This document shows positions 7,190-14,416 of a DNA stretch of 16,490 nucleotides, one piece after another; within the stretch, counting starts at the first letter, position 1; each line of letters opens with the position of its first letter. Below the pieces are notes generated by a model. It did not search any database. It saw only the letters and a list, made by a program, of their open reading frames with translations, and was not told the DNA's origin. The DNA comes from TMED26 sp042088965 (GTDB taxonomy: Bacteria; Pseudomonadota; Alphaproteobacteria; Thalassobaculales; Thalassobaculaceae): positions 1-16,490 of the forward strand of contig JBELLC010000065.1 of the NCBI GenBank assembly GCA_042088965.1, read 5' to 3'. The translations under genes and the position numbers were made by a program.

Positions 7190-7793
7190 CGCCGCCGCCA
7201 GGACCCTCTGGATGGTGCCAAACAGCGCTGATAACGGCCAAAAAATCTGCCTTCGCTTGCACCAATGGGGCGCAGTTTTCGGCGGTAATGCCGCCAATAG
7301 CGACCGTTGGGACCACCGCAATATCAGCCCACCAGGATAAGACTTCAGGGCTGGCGTGGTGGCTGACTTCTTTGGTGTTGGTTGGGAAAAACGCCCCAAA
7401 AGCAACATAATCCGCGCCTGCCTCGGCGGCGGTCATCGCCAGATGTTTGCTATCATGACAGGTGACCCCAATCATGGCGTCATTGCCCAATATCTCCCGG
7501 GCGGCCTTGTACGGGCTGTCACTTTGCCCCACATGGACGCCATCACAGCCTGTTTCAGCGGCCAGATCGGGGCGGTCATTCATCAATACGGGCACCCCAT
7601 AGCTGTGGGCAACGGGGATGATTGCTGCGGCGGCTGCTCGAATAGCGTCATCGTCGACGTCTTTTAAGCGTAATTGCAGACAGGCCACGGGTCCGGCTTC
7701 CAGGGCTGCCGCCAGGTCTTTGGCAAACCCCGCCGGCACAAAGGTCGGCGGGGTGATCAAATAGAGTTGGCAGCCGGCTGTTGTGGTGCTCAC
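7119..7793 (-). CDS. thiE: Thiamine phosphate synthase
   Basis: 224 residues. ThiE is a TIM-barrel enzyme that joins HMP-pyrophosphate to the thiazole phosphate to make thiamine phosphate. Family motifs: QLYLITPP at strand 1, CLQLRLKD, the signature VLMNDRPDLAAETGCDGVHVGQSD, IGVTCHDS, GADYVAFGAFFPTNTK (phosphate and pyrophosphate loops), and AIGGITAENC. The start is GTG at 7793; it overlaps the fba stop in the four bases GTGA, implying translational coupling. The family fold ends around SAVWHHPEGPGGGV and about 20 further residues run through to the stop at 7119, inside the opposite-strand sulfotransferase gene. TenI-like proteins share the fold, but the intact NDRPDLA and IGVTCHDS motifs favour an active synthase. 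Coupling to central carbon genes rather than to other thi genes is notable; TPP is the cofactor of the transketolase encoded in the same operon. Confidence 0.9.
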   Translation of the reverse strand: MSTTTAGCQLYLITPPTFVPAGFAKDLAAALEAGPVACLQLRLKDVDDDAIRAAAAAIIPVAHSYGVPVLMNDRPDLAAETGCDGVHVGQSDSPYKAAREILGNDAMIGVTCHDSKHLAMTAAEAGADYVAFGAFFPTNTKEVSHHASPEVLSWWADIAVVPTVAIGGITAENCAPLVQAKADFLAVISAVWHHPEGPGGGVNSLHQAIATATDHTPIAASAAP

Positions 7794-8719
7794 GCCTTGC
7801 CCTTGTAGATATCAATGATGGTGTTGAGCATAGCCAAGGCGTCGGCGCGTGGCCGTTGGAAGGTATTGCGGCCAATGATTGAGCCGCTGGCGCCGCCTTC
7901 ATAGAGCTGGCGAATTTCACCCAATAGACCGTCGAGGTCTTTGGCTTCGCCGCCTGAGAAGACAACAATCCGGCGGCCATTGAATGTCGACTGCACCACA
8001 TGGGCAATACGATCTGCCAAGGTATCAATTTTGATGTTATTGGCCTCATAGGCTTTTTTTGCGGCTGCCAGCTCAAGATGGGCTGTCGGGGGCTTTACCT
8101 TAATAATGTGAGCGCCAAGCAAGGCGGCCATGTGCGCTGCGTAAGCGACAATATCAACCGCTGTTTCCCCTTGCTTTGATAAATCGCCGCCCCGGGGATA
8201 GGACCAAACAACCACCGCCAAACCATAAGCTTTGGCTTCTTCTGCCATCTCTTGGATCTGGCCCATCATATCAAAAGCCCCATCAGAGCTGGGATAGATG
8301 GTAAAGCCGATTGCTGAGCAACCAAGCCGGAGCGCCTCTTGTACAGACCCTGTAATCGCTTGCACGGGTCCATCTTTGTCACGCGCCAAGGAATTGGAAC
8401 TGTTGACTTTCATGATGGTGGGGATTTGACCGGCAAAGCTATCAGCGCCTGCTTCCAGCATTCCCAACGGGGCGGCATAGGCGGACAAGCCTGCATCAAT
8501 CGCTAACCTGAAGTGATAATGCGGATCATAGGCTTCTGGATTGGGGGCAAAGCTGCGCGCGGGGCCATGCTCAAAGCCTTGGTCCACAGGCAAAATGACC
8601 AAACGGCCTGTGCCGCCAAGCTTACCTTGCATCAAAATGCGGGCAAGATTGGCTTTGGTGCCCGGGGAATCTGATTCGTAATTATCCAAAATGCGTTTCA
8701 CGCGTTGGGTGATCTTCAT
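7790..8719 (-). CDS. fba: Class I fructose-bisphosphate aldolase, DhnA/FbaB type
   Basis: 309 residues from the ATG at 8719. An upstream in-frame start at 8809 would add 30 residues but lies inside gap. A near-perfect GGAGG (8728-8732) sits 8 nt before ATG 8719, and the family begins with MKITQRVKRILDNY-like sequence. The enzyme cleaves fructose-1,6-bisphosphate to dihydroxyacetone phosphate and glyceraldehyde-3-phosphate through a lysine Schiff base. Motifs seen: LVILPVDQGFEHGP (phosphate-handling N-terminal strand), AIGFTIYPSS, VVVWSYPRGG, HIIKVKPPT (Lys207/Lys209, the likely Schiff-base region), and VVFSGGEAKD with GGASGSIIGRNTFQRP forming the C-terminal phosphate-binding loops. It follows gap by 32 nt and overlaps thiE by 4 nt. 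It is unrelated in sequence to the zinc class II enzyme. Confidence 0.93.
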   Translation of the reverse strand: MKITQRVKRILDNYESDSPGTKANLARILMQGKLGGTGRLVILPVDQGFEHGPARSFAPNPEAYDPHYHFRLAIDAGLSAYAAPLGMLEAGADSFAGQIPTIMKVNSSNSLARDKDGPVQAITGSVQEALRLGCSAIGFTIYPSSDGAFDMMGQIQEMAEEAKAYGLAVVVWSYPRGGDLSKQGETAVDIVAYAAHMAALLGAHIIKVKPPTAHLELAAAKKAYEANNIKIDTLADRIAHVVQSTFNGRRIVVFSGGEAKDLDGLLGEIRQLYEGGASGSIIGRNTFQRPRADALAMLNTIIDIYKGKA

Positions 8720-8751
8720 AGCCACAACCTCCTTTTCAGACCCGAAGCCTC

Positions 8752-9765
8752 TTAAAACGTTTTTGCCATTGCCGCAGTGGTGTCCAACATGCGGTTTGAG
8801 AAACCCCATTCATTGTCATACCAGCTCAAAACCCGCACCAGCATGCCGTCAATGACCTGGGTTTGGCTAAGATCAAAGGTTGAGCTATGCGGGTTATGGT
8901 TAAAGTCGATGGATACCAAGGGTAATTTATTAACCCCCAAAATACCTTTTAGCGGCCCATCGCTCGCTGCTGCTGTGATGGCGGCGTTAACTTCTTCAGC
9001 CGTAGTTGCTTTTTTGGGGGTGAACTTGAAGTCAATCAAGCTGACATTCGGCGTTGGTACCCGGATGGAGCTGCCGTCAAGTTTGCCTGCAAGCTCTGGC
9101 AGGACCAGCCCAACAGCTTTGGCGGCACCTGTGGATGTTGGGATCATTGAGCTGCCCGCAGCGCGGCCGCGATATAAATCCTTATGCATCACATCCAGGG
9201 TCGGCTGATCGCCCGTAAAGGCGTGGATGGTTGTCATATAGCCGCGCTCGATGCCGATCGCTTGGTTCAGCACATGGGCGACAGGCGCAAGGCAATTGGT
9301 CGTACATGAAGCGTTCGAAATAACCGTATGTTCAGCGGTTATTTGCTGATGATTGACCCCGTAAACAATGGTCAGGTCAGCACCGGTTGCCGGCGCAGAA
9401 ACGATCACCCGCTTGGCGCCTGCCGACAGATGCTTGGCGGCGTCCTCGCGTTTGGTAAACAAGCCAGTGCATTCTAAAACGATATCAACGCCGTTGGCGG
9501 CATGGGGCAGATTTGCGGGGTCACGCTCTGCGGTTACCGTAATCGGGCCATAGCCGACGTCGATTGTGCTGCCATCAACGCTGATGTCGGCGGGAAAACG
9601 GCCGTGGTTGGAATCCCATTGCAACAGATGAGCATTGGTTTCCACGGGCCCCAAATCATTGATCGAAACCACGCGGATATCGTCGCGGCCGCTTTCAACC
9701 AGCGCCCGCAATACAAGACGACCAATCCGTCCAAAGCCATTAATGGAAACATTAATTTGCGACAT
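8752..9765 (-). CDS. gap: Glyceraldehyde-3-phosphate dehydrogenase
   Basis: 337 residues, full length. The Rossmann start INGFGRIGRLVLRAL (residues 8-22) and SINDL (34-38, Asp37 favouring NAD) bind the nucleotide. The catalytic SNASCTTNC places the active cysteine at residue 154, and His181 lies in TTIHAFTGDQ. GAAKAVGLVLPELAGKLDG and SWYDNEWGFSNRM are the conserved C-terminal blocks. It oxidises and phosphorylates glyceraldehyde-3-phosphate to 1,3-bisphosphoglycerate, and the reverse in gluconeogenesis. An AAGGA ribosome-binding site lies about 8 nt before the ATG at 9765. It follows tkt by 51 nt and precedes fba by 32 nt in the same direction. The erythrose-4-phosphate dehydrogenase paralogue (Epd) is a less likely alternative. 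No pgk follows, unlike many related clusters. Confidence 0.96.
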   Translation of the reverse strand: MSQINVSINGFGRIGRLVLRALVESGRDDIRVVSINDLGPVETNAHLLQWDSNHGRFPADISVDGSTIDVGYGPITVTAERDPANLPHAANGVDIVLECTGLFTKREDAAKHLSAGAKRVIVSAPATGADLTIVYGVNHQQITAEHTVISNASCTTNCLAPVAHVLNQAIGIERGYMTTIHAFTGDQPTLDVMHKDLYRGRAAGSSMIPTSTGAAKAVGLVLPELAGKLDGSSIRVPTPNVSLIDFKFTPKKATTAEEVNAAITAAASDGPLKGILGVNKLPLVSIDFNHNPHSSTFDLSQTQVIDGMLVRVLSWYDNEWGFSNRMLDTTAAMAKTF

Positions 9766-9816
9766 CTACGTCATCCTTCCCTGTTTTCGTTACCTGTTTG
9801 TTGATCTGCGCGATGC

Positions 9817-11808
9817 TTATAACTGCGCCCGTGCCGCAGCTTCAACAGCTGCTGCGGTAATCCCGAAATGCTCAAACAACTTGCCTGCGGGGGCCGACTC
9901 GCCAAAGTGTGACATGCCAACGAAGGCACCGTCACGACCAATATACCCCTCCCAGCCTTGGCGAATCCCAGCCTCGACAACAACGGTCACCGAGCCTGGC
10001 GCAAGGACGCTATCTTGATAGCTGCGGTCTTGCTCTTGAAAGCGATCTAAGCATGGCATTGAGACAACGGCTGTTGCAATCCCATCGGCCTCTAGGGATG
10101 CCCGTGCTGCGACAGCTAACGCAACTTCTGAGCCACTGGCGATTAAGGTTACTTGTCGGCTACCAGCACTGCGATCGGCCAGCACATAGCCGCCGCGCAG
10201 GCAGAGATTATCCGCAGAATAACCGTCACGGAGTTGCGGCAAACCTTGGCGGCTTAGCGCCAACACTGAAGGCGTTGTGCGGTCAATCAGCGCCGCTTCC
10301 CAACATTCTGCCGTTTCAACAGCATCGGCCGGGCGATAGGTGTTCAAATTGGGGATCGCCCGTAAGGCCGCCAAGTGCTCTACCGGTTGATGGGTCGGGC
10401 CATCTTCACCAAGGCCAATCGAATCATGCGTCATCACGTAAATGGTGCCCAAGCCCATGAGCGCTGCAAGCCGAATAGACGGCCGACAATAATCAGTGAA
10501 AACCATAAACGTGCCGCCCGCGGCAATCACCCCGCCATGCAGCGCCATGCCATTCATAGCCGCTGCCATCGCGTGCTCACGGATGCCATAATACATGTAG
10601 TTGCCATGGGGATTGTCGGCATCAATCGGGGTCATCGCGGCAACTTTAGTATTGTTAGAGCCTGTCAGGTCAGCGGAGCCAACGATGAGGCTGGGCAGCG
10701 CCGGCACCACGGCGTCAATGGTGTTCTGCGAGGCCACACGGCTGGCAATCTTCATCGGTTCAGCAGCCAGTTTTTGTTTCAAGCTTGCAACGGCGGCACG
10801 CGCCGCCTCGAGGCTTGGCTCACCCATGGCGCGGCTAAATTCAGCGTGGTTTGGGGCGGCGGCTAAACGGTCGCGCCAGGCGGCGTGTAAGGCCTTGCCG
10901 CGCTTGCCTGCGGCCCGCCATGCGCTGGCGATATCGTCCGGAATCACAAATGCTGGGTGCGGCCATCCAAGTGCCTCACGGGTGGCTGCAATCTCCTCGG
11001 CACCCAGCGGTGCGCCATGCGCGCCAGCTGTTCCTGCTTTTGTTGGTGCGCCATACCCGATGGTCGTTTTGCAGGCGATAAGAGTTGGTTTATCGCTTGC
11101 TTGTGCAGCTTTTATGGCCGCCGAAATCGCTGCTGGATCATGACCATCAATAGCTGCACAGGCCCAGCCAGAGGCTTCAAAACGGGTGATATGGTCATCA
11201 GATGTGCTGAGTGATGTTGGTCCATCGATGGAAATGCCATTATCATCAAACAATACGATGAGCTTGGACAGCTTCTGATGGCCTGCCAGTGAAATCGCTT
11301 CTTGACTGATTCCCTCCATGAGGCAGCCGTCACCTGCGATCACATAGGTGTAATGATCCACTAAGCTGCTGCCATGACGGGCGGCCAATGTCCGTTCGGC
11401 CAAAGCCATGCCAACGCCATTTGCCAACCCTTGACCGAGCGGGCCAGTGGTTGTCTCGATGCCGCCGCCGACGCCATATTCGGGGTGGCCTGCGGTACGC
11501 GCGCCAAACTGCCGGAAATTTTTTATCTGATCCAAACCAAAATCATCATAGCCGGTCAGGTGTAACAAACCATACAGCAACATTGAGCCGTGACCGGCGG
11601 ACAAAACAAAACGATCTCGGTCATGCCAGCCAGGTGCTGAAGGGTCGTATTTCAAGAACTCGGTGAACAACACTGTGGCCACATCAGCCATGCCCATTGG
11701 CATCCCGGGGTGGCCTGAATTTGCGGCTTGAACAGCATCCATGGCGAGCGCGCGAAGTGCATTGGCCATCGAACGTGGCGAGACGGCAGGAGAAGAAGAC
11801 GACATCAT
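9817..11808 (-). CDS. tkt: Transketolase
   Basis: 663 residues, the usual transketolase length. This TPP- and magnesium-dependent enzyme moves two-carbon units between sugar phosphates in the pentose phosphate or Calvin cycle. Seen in order: MDAVQAANSGHPGMPMGMA (substrate His33), FVLSAGHGSMLLYGLLHL, TTTGPLGQGLANGVGMA, and the TPP motif GDGCLMEG (159-166) ending in DDNGISIDG with Asn190. The pyrimidine domain carries GIREHAMAAAMNG with the conserved catalytic Glu. GLGEDGPTHQPVEHLAALR and LIASGSEVALAVAA in the C-terminal domain complete the match. Two adjacent ATGs (11808 and 11805) are possible starts; an AGGTG lies 5 or 8 nt upstream. It is the first gene of tkt-gap-fba-thiE. No RuBisCO, phosphoribulokinase or CbbR is visible, so a non-autotrophic role is most likely. 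Confidence 0.96.
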   Translation of the reverse strand: MMSSSSPAVSPRSMANALRALAMDAVQAANSGHPGMPMGMADVATVLFTEFLKYDPSAPGWHDRDRFVLSAGHGSMLLYGLLHLTGYDDFGLDQIKNFRQFGARTAGHPEYGVGGGIETTTGPLGQGLANGVGMALAERTLAARHGSSLVDHYTYVIAGDGCLMEGISQEAISLAGHQKLSKLIVLFDDNGISIDGPTSLSTSDDHITRFEASGWACAAIDGHDPAAISAAIKAAQASDKPTLIACKTTIGYGAPTKAGTAGAHGAPLGAEEIAATREALGWPHPAFVIPDDIASAWRAAGKRGKALHAAWRDRLAAAPNHAEFSRAMGEPSLEAARAAVASLKQKLAAEPMKIASRVASQNTIDAVVPALPSLIVGSADLTGSNNTKVAAMTPIDADNPHGNYMYYGIREHAMAAAMNGMALHGGVIAAGGTFMVFTDYCRPSIRLAALMGLGTIYVMTHDSIGLGEDGPTHQPVEHLAALRAIPNLNTYRPADAVETAECWEAALIDRTTPSVLALSRQGLPQLRDGYSADNLCLRGGYVLADRSAGSRQVTLIASGSEVALAVAARASLEADGIATAVVSMPCLDRFQEQDRSYQDSVLAPGSVTVVVEAGIRQGWEGYIGRDGAFVGMSHFGESAPAGKLFEHFGITAAAVEAAARAQL

Positions 11809-12128
11809 TATGGCACCTAAAAGGTCATAAGGTCTGAAAGCAGCACCTCTACATTAACGACGGGTAACGTATTTGGAGTGCTGTGCCGCCGCGACGTTTT
11901 CCCATGAATTCGTTGCAACGAGCAGGGCGAAGATGCCGTTGTGACAGGGGCGCGTCAACCGAAGAAATTGCCGCTTCAGCTGCTTCAGCTTGCAGCACCG
12001 TGCAAACGCCGCGCCGAAGCTGTTGGTCACAGAGACGACTTCTCATTGACGGAGTGGCTTGGCGAAATGTATGATGAAGCCGCTTTAAGTATTGCACATT
12101 AGTCATTGTATTTATCCAAGGAATGCCG
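11809..12128. other. Divergent intergenic region between tkt and the coiled-coil/zapA operon
   Basis: About 320 bp without a convincing gene. It holds a good rightward promoter (listed separately) and the short leader of the rightward operon. Toward tkt it shows a short direct repeat of AAGGTC (11821-11826 and 11829-11834) and an imperfect dyad GTTGTGAC...GTCAAC (11938-11959) that could be an operator. A leftward TTGACG is present at 11958-11953, but the spaced -10 (CATCTT) is poor, so the tkt promoter is not assigned. Small open frames here lack family resemblance and ribosome-binding sites. Confidence 0.5.
12046..12075 (+). promoter_or_regulatory. Sigma70-like promoter of the coiled-coil/zapA operon
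   Basis: TTGACG (12046-12051), an 18-nt spacer and TATGAT (12070-12075) match the housekeeping promoter at five of six positions in each box. Predicted initiation near 12082 leaves a leader of about 45 nt before the ATG at 12129. Confidence 0.68.
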
Positions 12129-12371
12129 ATGGGCAAACTCATTGATGCGCGGGAAAGACTGTCGGCGGCTGTTGAACGCCTCGAACAGGCTCTGAATGAA
12201 AACGGATCTGTCGGTGACCGCGAGAATGCGAGCTTACGGCACGATCTTGCAGACCTCCAGGCCAAATACGCCGAGGCGTCGGAAGTTATCACTGTGGTTG
12301 GTGGACAGCTTGATCAGACCATTCAGCGGCTCGAATCGACTTTGCAGGCGCCGCGTTTGGAGGAACAATAG
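12129..12371 (+). CDS. Small coiled-coil protein encoded directly upstream of zapA (DUF4164-like)
   Basis: 80 residues from ATG 12129. An ATG at 12123 also exists, but the AAGGA at 12118-12122 abuts it and lies an ideal 6 nt before 12129. The protein is soluble, acidic and almost wholly helical: DARERLSAAVERLEQALNE, a short break, then LRHDLADLQAKYAEASEV and LDQTIQRLESTL, with heptad spacing of Leu/Val/Ala. This resembles the short coiled-coil proteins found before zapA in alphaproteobacteria, recalled as DUF4164. It ends 3 nt before zapA. A role in division, perhaps as a ZapA/FtsZ partner analogous to ZapB, is inferred from position and shape only; there is no catalytic motif. Confidence 0.82.
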   Translation: MGKLIDARERLSAAVERLEQALNENGSVGDRENASLRHDLADLQAKYAEASEVITVVGGQLDQTIQRLESTLQAPRLEEQ

Positions 12372-12374
12372 GCG

Positions 12375-12722
12375 ATGGGGCAAGTTGATATCACGGTCAA
12401 TGGCAAAGCTTATCGCATTGCCTGTGAAGATGGTGAGGAGCAGCGCTTGGAAGACTTGGCAGGTGTCGTTGATGGCCATGTTCAGGAATTGGTCGCCCAA
12501 GTTGGGGCCATTAGCGACAGTCGGTTATTGGTCATGGCAAGTTTGCTGATCGCCGATGAACTTGCGGACCTGCGGGATAACGGTGGGGTGTCCATAGATG
12601 GCCAAAACAGCGATGCTGTCGGTCCGCCAGCGGGCATTGAGGAAGAGAATTTAGCAGAGACGATCAATCAGGTTGCGGCGCGGATCGAAGGGCTTGCAGA
12701 TCAATTTGTCCGCGATAGGTGA
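12375..12722 (+). CDS. zapA: Cell division protein ZapA
   Basis: 115 residues. ZapA binds FtsZ and bundles its filaments at the Z-ring. The N-terminal FtsZ-binding region reads GQVDITVNGKAYRIACEDGEEQRLEDLAGVVD, a textbook ZapA start (the VTILGREY...C..GEE..L..AA..LD pattern). A helix follows with SRLLVMASLLIADELADLRD, the dimer/tetramer coiled-coil entry. A variable linker (about 73-95) and a final helix with LAETINQVAARIEGLADQF complete it. A GGAGGA site at 12359-12364 overlaps the end of the preceding coiled-coil gene and lies 10 nt before the ATG. The 6S RNA gene follows directly, the same arrangement as in many proteobacteria. Confidence 0.93.
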   Translation: MGQVDITVNGKAYRIACEDGEEQRLEDLAGVVDGHVQELVAQVGAISDSRLLVMASLLIADELADLRDNGGVSIDGQNSDAVGPPAGIEEENLAETINQVAARIEGLADQFVRDR

Positions 12723-12751
12723 CAAAGCCTATCAGTTCACGGTAAAAGGTC

Positions 12752-12924
12752 TCGACGGTCGCTGCCTGGTTCGTTAGGACGCGCATATCTCTGGGGCTAT
12801 ACTCCATTATCCTTGGGAGCTACCTCTGTCGAGATCGTGGTCTCGATACGCGGCGCCCACCTGCACGAGCAGGCACCAGAGGATGGCATGGGAGCCGACG
12901 GCTAAGGTGGCACCGTTGTTTTAA
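12752..12924 (+). ncRNA. ssrS: 6S RNA
   Basis: The 234 bp between zapA and the formyltetrahydrofolate cyclo-ligase gene lack a credible ORF and occupy the position where proteobacterial 6S RNA is classically encoded. By hand the ends pair into a closing stem: ACGGT plus GCTGCCT (12755-12767, one bulged C) with AGGTGGC plus ACCGT (12905-12916), 12 pairs including two G-U. Further in, CGTT (12772-12775) pairs with GACG (12897-12900). GGCT and TCCAT (12795-12807) pair with ATGGG and AGCC (12888-12896), and ATCC with GGAT (12809-12812/12881-12884). This gives one long irregular rod with an internal bubble. The tip contains two small hairpins: TCGAGA/TCTCGA (12829-12846) and CCTGC/GCAGG (12860-12873). 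A T-rich run (TTGTTTTAATT) follows the closing stem. 6S RNA mimics an open promoter and sequesters sigma70-RNA polymerase in stationary phase. Exact ends are estimates. Confidence 0.8.
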
Positions 12925-12956
12925 TTGCTTACGGGTGATGCTTGGACGATACCATT

Positions 12957-13547
12957 ATGTCCGCGCCCATTAATGTCGCGGATGCCAAATCAATCCTGCG
13001 AAGCGCGGCGGAAGCGCGGCGCGCGCAGGCAGCAGCAGATGACGGTGACAGCGCCGCTGTGAGCATTGCCGACAATGTCCTGTCTTGGCGGCGACCCGTG
13101 GCAGGTGATTTCATTGGCGTCTATTGGCCTTTCCGGAGCGAAGTTGACACCCGCCCTTTGATCAACCAATTACATACGGCAGGTTGTGTCATCGGCCTGC
13201 CTGTCGTGGTGGCCAAAGCGATGCCGCTGATTTTCCGTCAATGGACACCTGATGCTGAAATGATGGCTGATGGGTTTGGGGTGATGGTGCCAGGGCCATC
13301 CGCTGCAGAATTGACGCCGCGCACTGTGGTGACGCCGCTACTGGCGTTTGACCGGCTGGGATATCGGCTGGGATATGGGGGCGGCTTTTACGATCGAACC
13401 TTGGCGCAATTACGCGCTGATAGTGGGGTATTGGCCATCGGTGTTGCCTTTGCGGCGCAAGAGATGGAAACAGTGCCGATTGACGCCCATGATATACGAC
13501 TCGATGCGATTGCCACCGAGACAGAGATTTTAGAATTTGGGGTTTAA
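12957..13547 (+). CDS. fau: 5-formyltetrahydrofolate cyclo-ligase
   Basis: 196 residues from ATG 12957. A TTG at 12942 would add five residues; neither has a strong ribosome-binding site (GGA at 12944-12946 is the nearest), so the start is uncertain. The enzyme converts 5-formyl-THF to 5,10-methenyl-THF using ATP. Motifs: the N-terminal AKSILRSAAEARRAQAA helix with basic residues, GVYWPFRSEVDTRPLI, PLIFRQW, and the nucleotide-binding block LAFDRLGYRLGYGGGFYDRTL. The C-terminal IGVAFAAQEMETVPIDAHDIRLDAIATE is characteristic. It lies just after the 6S RNA, as in enterobacteria, where ygfA/fau is cotranscribed with ssrS; read-through from 6S RNA is therefore plausible here. The YmdB-type gene starts 3 nt after its stop. 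Confidence 0.92.
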   Translation: MSAPINVADAKSILRSAAEARRAQAAADDGDSAAVSIADNVLSWRRPVAGDFIGVYWPFRSEVDTRPLINQLHTAGCVIGLPVVVAKAMPLIFRQWTPDAEMMADGFGVMVPGPSAAELTPRTVVTPLLAFDRLGYRLGYGGGFYDRTLAQLRADSGVLAIGVAFAAQEMETVPIDAHDIRLDAIATETEILEFGV

Positions 13548-13550
13548 AAG

Positions 13551-14363
13551 ATGCGGGTCCTTTTTTTAGGCGACGTGGTGGGGCGGGTCGGCCGTGATGC
13601 TGTGGTCGCCGAATTGCCAGAATTGCGGCAACGCTTGGCGCTAGATTTTGTGGTCGTCAATATTGAAAATGCTGCCGGTGGATTTGGGGTTACTGAGACG
13701 ATTTGCAATGCCATGCTTGATGCAGGTGCTGATGTCCTCACCTCCGGTAATCATATCTGGGATAAGCGCGAAATTATCGCCTATATTGATGAGCAACCCC
13801 GGCTTTTGCGGCCCCTCAATTACCCTGCTGATACCCCGGGGCGGGGCGCTAATATGTATGAATTGCGCGATGGTCGGCGGGTGATGGTGATCAATGTCAT
13901 GCTGCGTTTGTTCATGGATTCCTTAGATGATCCATTCGCAGCTGTTGAGCGGCAGATTGCAGACATGTCCCTTGGCTATGGGGCTGACTTTATCCTCGTG
14001 GATATGCATGGCGAGGCCAGCAGTGAGAAAATGGCCATGGGCCACTTTCTTGATGGCCGGGTCAGCCTGGTGGTTGGGACCCATACCCATGTGCCGACAG
14101 CTGATCATGCAATCTTGCCCCATGGGACAGGGTATCAGACCGATGCCGGCATGTGTGGTGACTATGATTCCATTATTGGTATGAAAAAAGATGCGCCAAT
14201 CGACCGATTCGTGCGCAAAATGCCGGGCGCACGGTTAGAGCCAGCAGATGGTGAGGCGACCATTTGCGGGGTGATGGTTGAAACCGACGACGCGACCGGT
14301 CTGGCGACAAAGATTGCGCCGTTGCGTCTGGGCGGACATTTATCTGCGGCGATGCCAGAGTGA
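13551..14363 (+). CDS. YmdB-type metallophosphoesterase
   Basis: 270 residues, family length (TIGR00282/YmdB-like calcineurin-fold). The dinuclear metal ligands of the Bacillus subtilis enzyme appear in the same order: Asp8 in FLGDVVGRVGR, Glu39 and Asn40 in VVNIENAAGGFGV, Asn67 in LTSGNHIWDK, His153 in LVDMHGEASSEK, and His178 and His180 in VVGTHTHVPTAD. DAGMCGDYDSIIGM is also a family signature. In Bacillus the protein hydrolyses 2',3'-cyclic nucleotides and affects biofilm and motility gene expression; its role in alphaproteobacteria is not established. It begins 3 nt after the cyclo-ligase stop with only a weak AAAAG ahead of the ATG, so it is probably translationally coupled. Apparently the last gene of the operon. 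Confidence 0.92.
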   Translation: MRVLFLGDVVGRVGRDAVVAELPELRQRLALDFVVVNIENAAGGFGVTETICNAMLDAGADVLTSGNHIWDKREIIAYIDEQPRLLRPLNYPADTPGRGANMYELRDGRRVMVINVMLRLFMDSLDDPFAAVERQIADMSLGYGADFILVDMHGEASSEKMAMGHFLDGRVSLVVGTHTHVPTADHAILPHGTGYQTDAGMCGDYDSIIGMKKDAPIDRFVRKMPGARLEPADGEATICGVMVETDDATGLATKIAPLRLGGHLSAAMPE

Positions 14364-14367
14364 GCGT

Positions 14368-14401
14368 TTTAAGACAGTTGGCCGTTTAAGACAGTGGGTC
14401 G
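14368..14401 (+). repeat. Two tandem 17-bp repeats before the EutB-like gene
   Basis: TTTAAGACAGTTGGCCG (14368-14384) is followed directly by TTTAAGACAGTGGGTCG (14385-14401), identical at 15 of 17 positions. The pair fills most of the 53-bp gap between the YmdB-type gene and the dehydratase gene, ending just before the latter's GGGAGA ribosome-binding site (14406-14411). It may be a regulator site or a simple local duplication. Confidence 0.8.
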
Positions 14402-14416
14402 TGCTGGGAGAATGAT

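Noticed and set aside
10601..11143. 180-residue plus-strand open frame inside tkt
   Set aside because: Antisense shadow of a complete transketolase; composition reflects its codons.
11849..12292. 147-residue minus-strand open frame across the divergent region and coiled-coil gene
   Set aside because: No recognisable motif, antisense to the supported coiled-coil gene and across its promoter.
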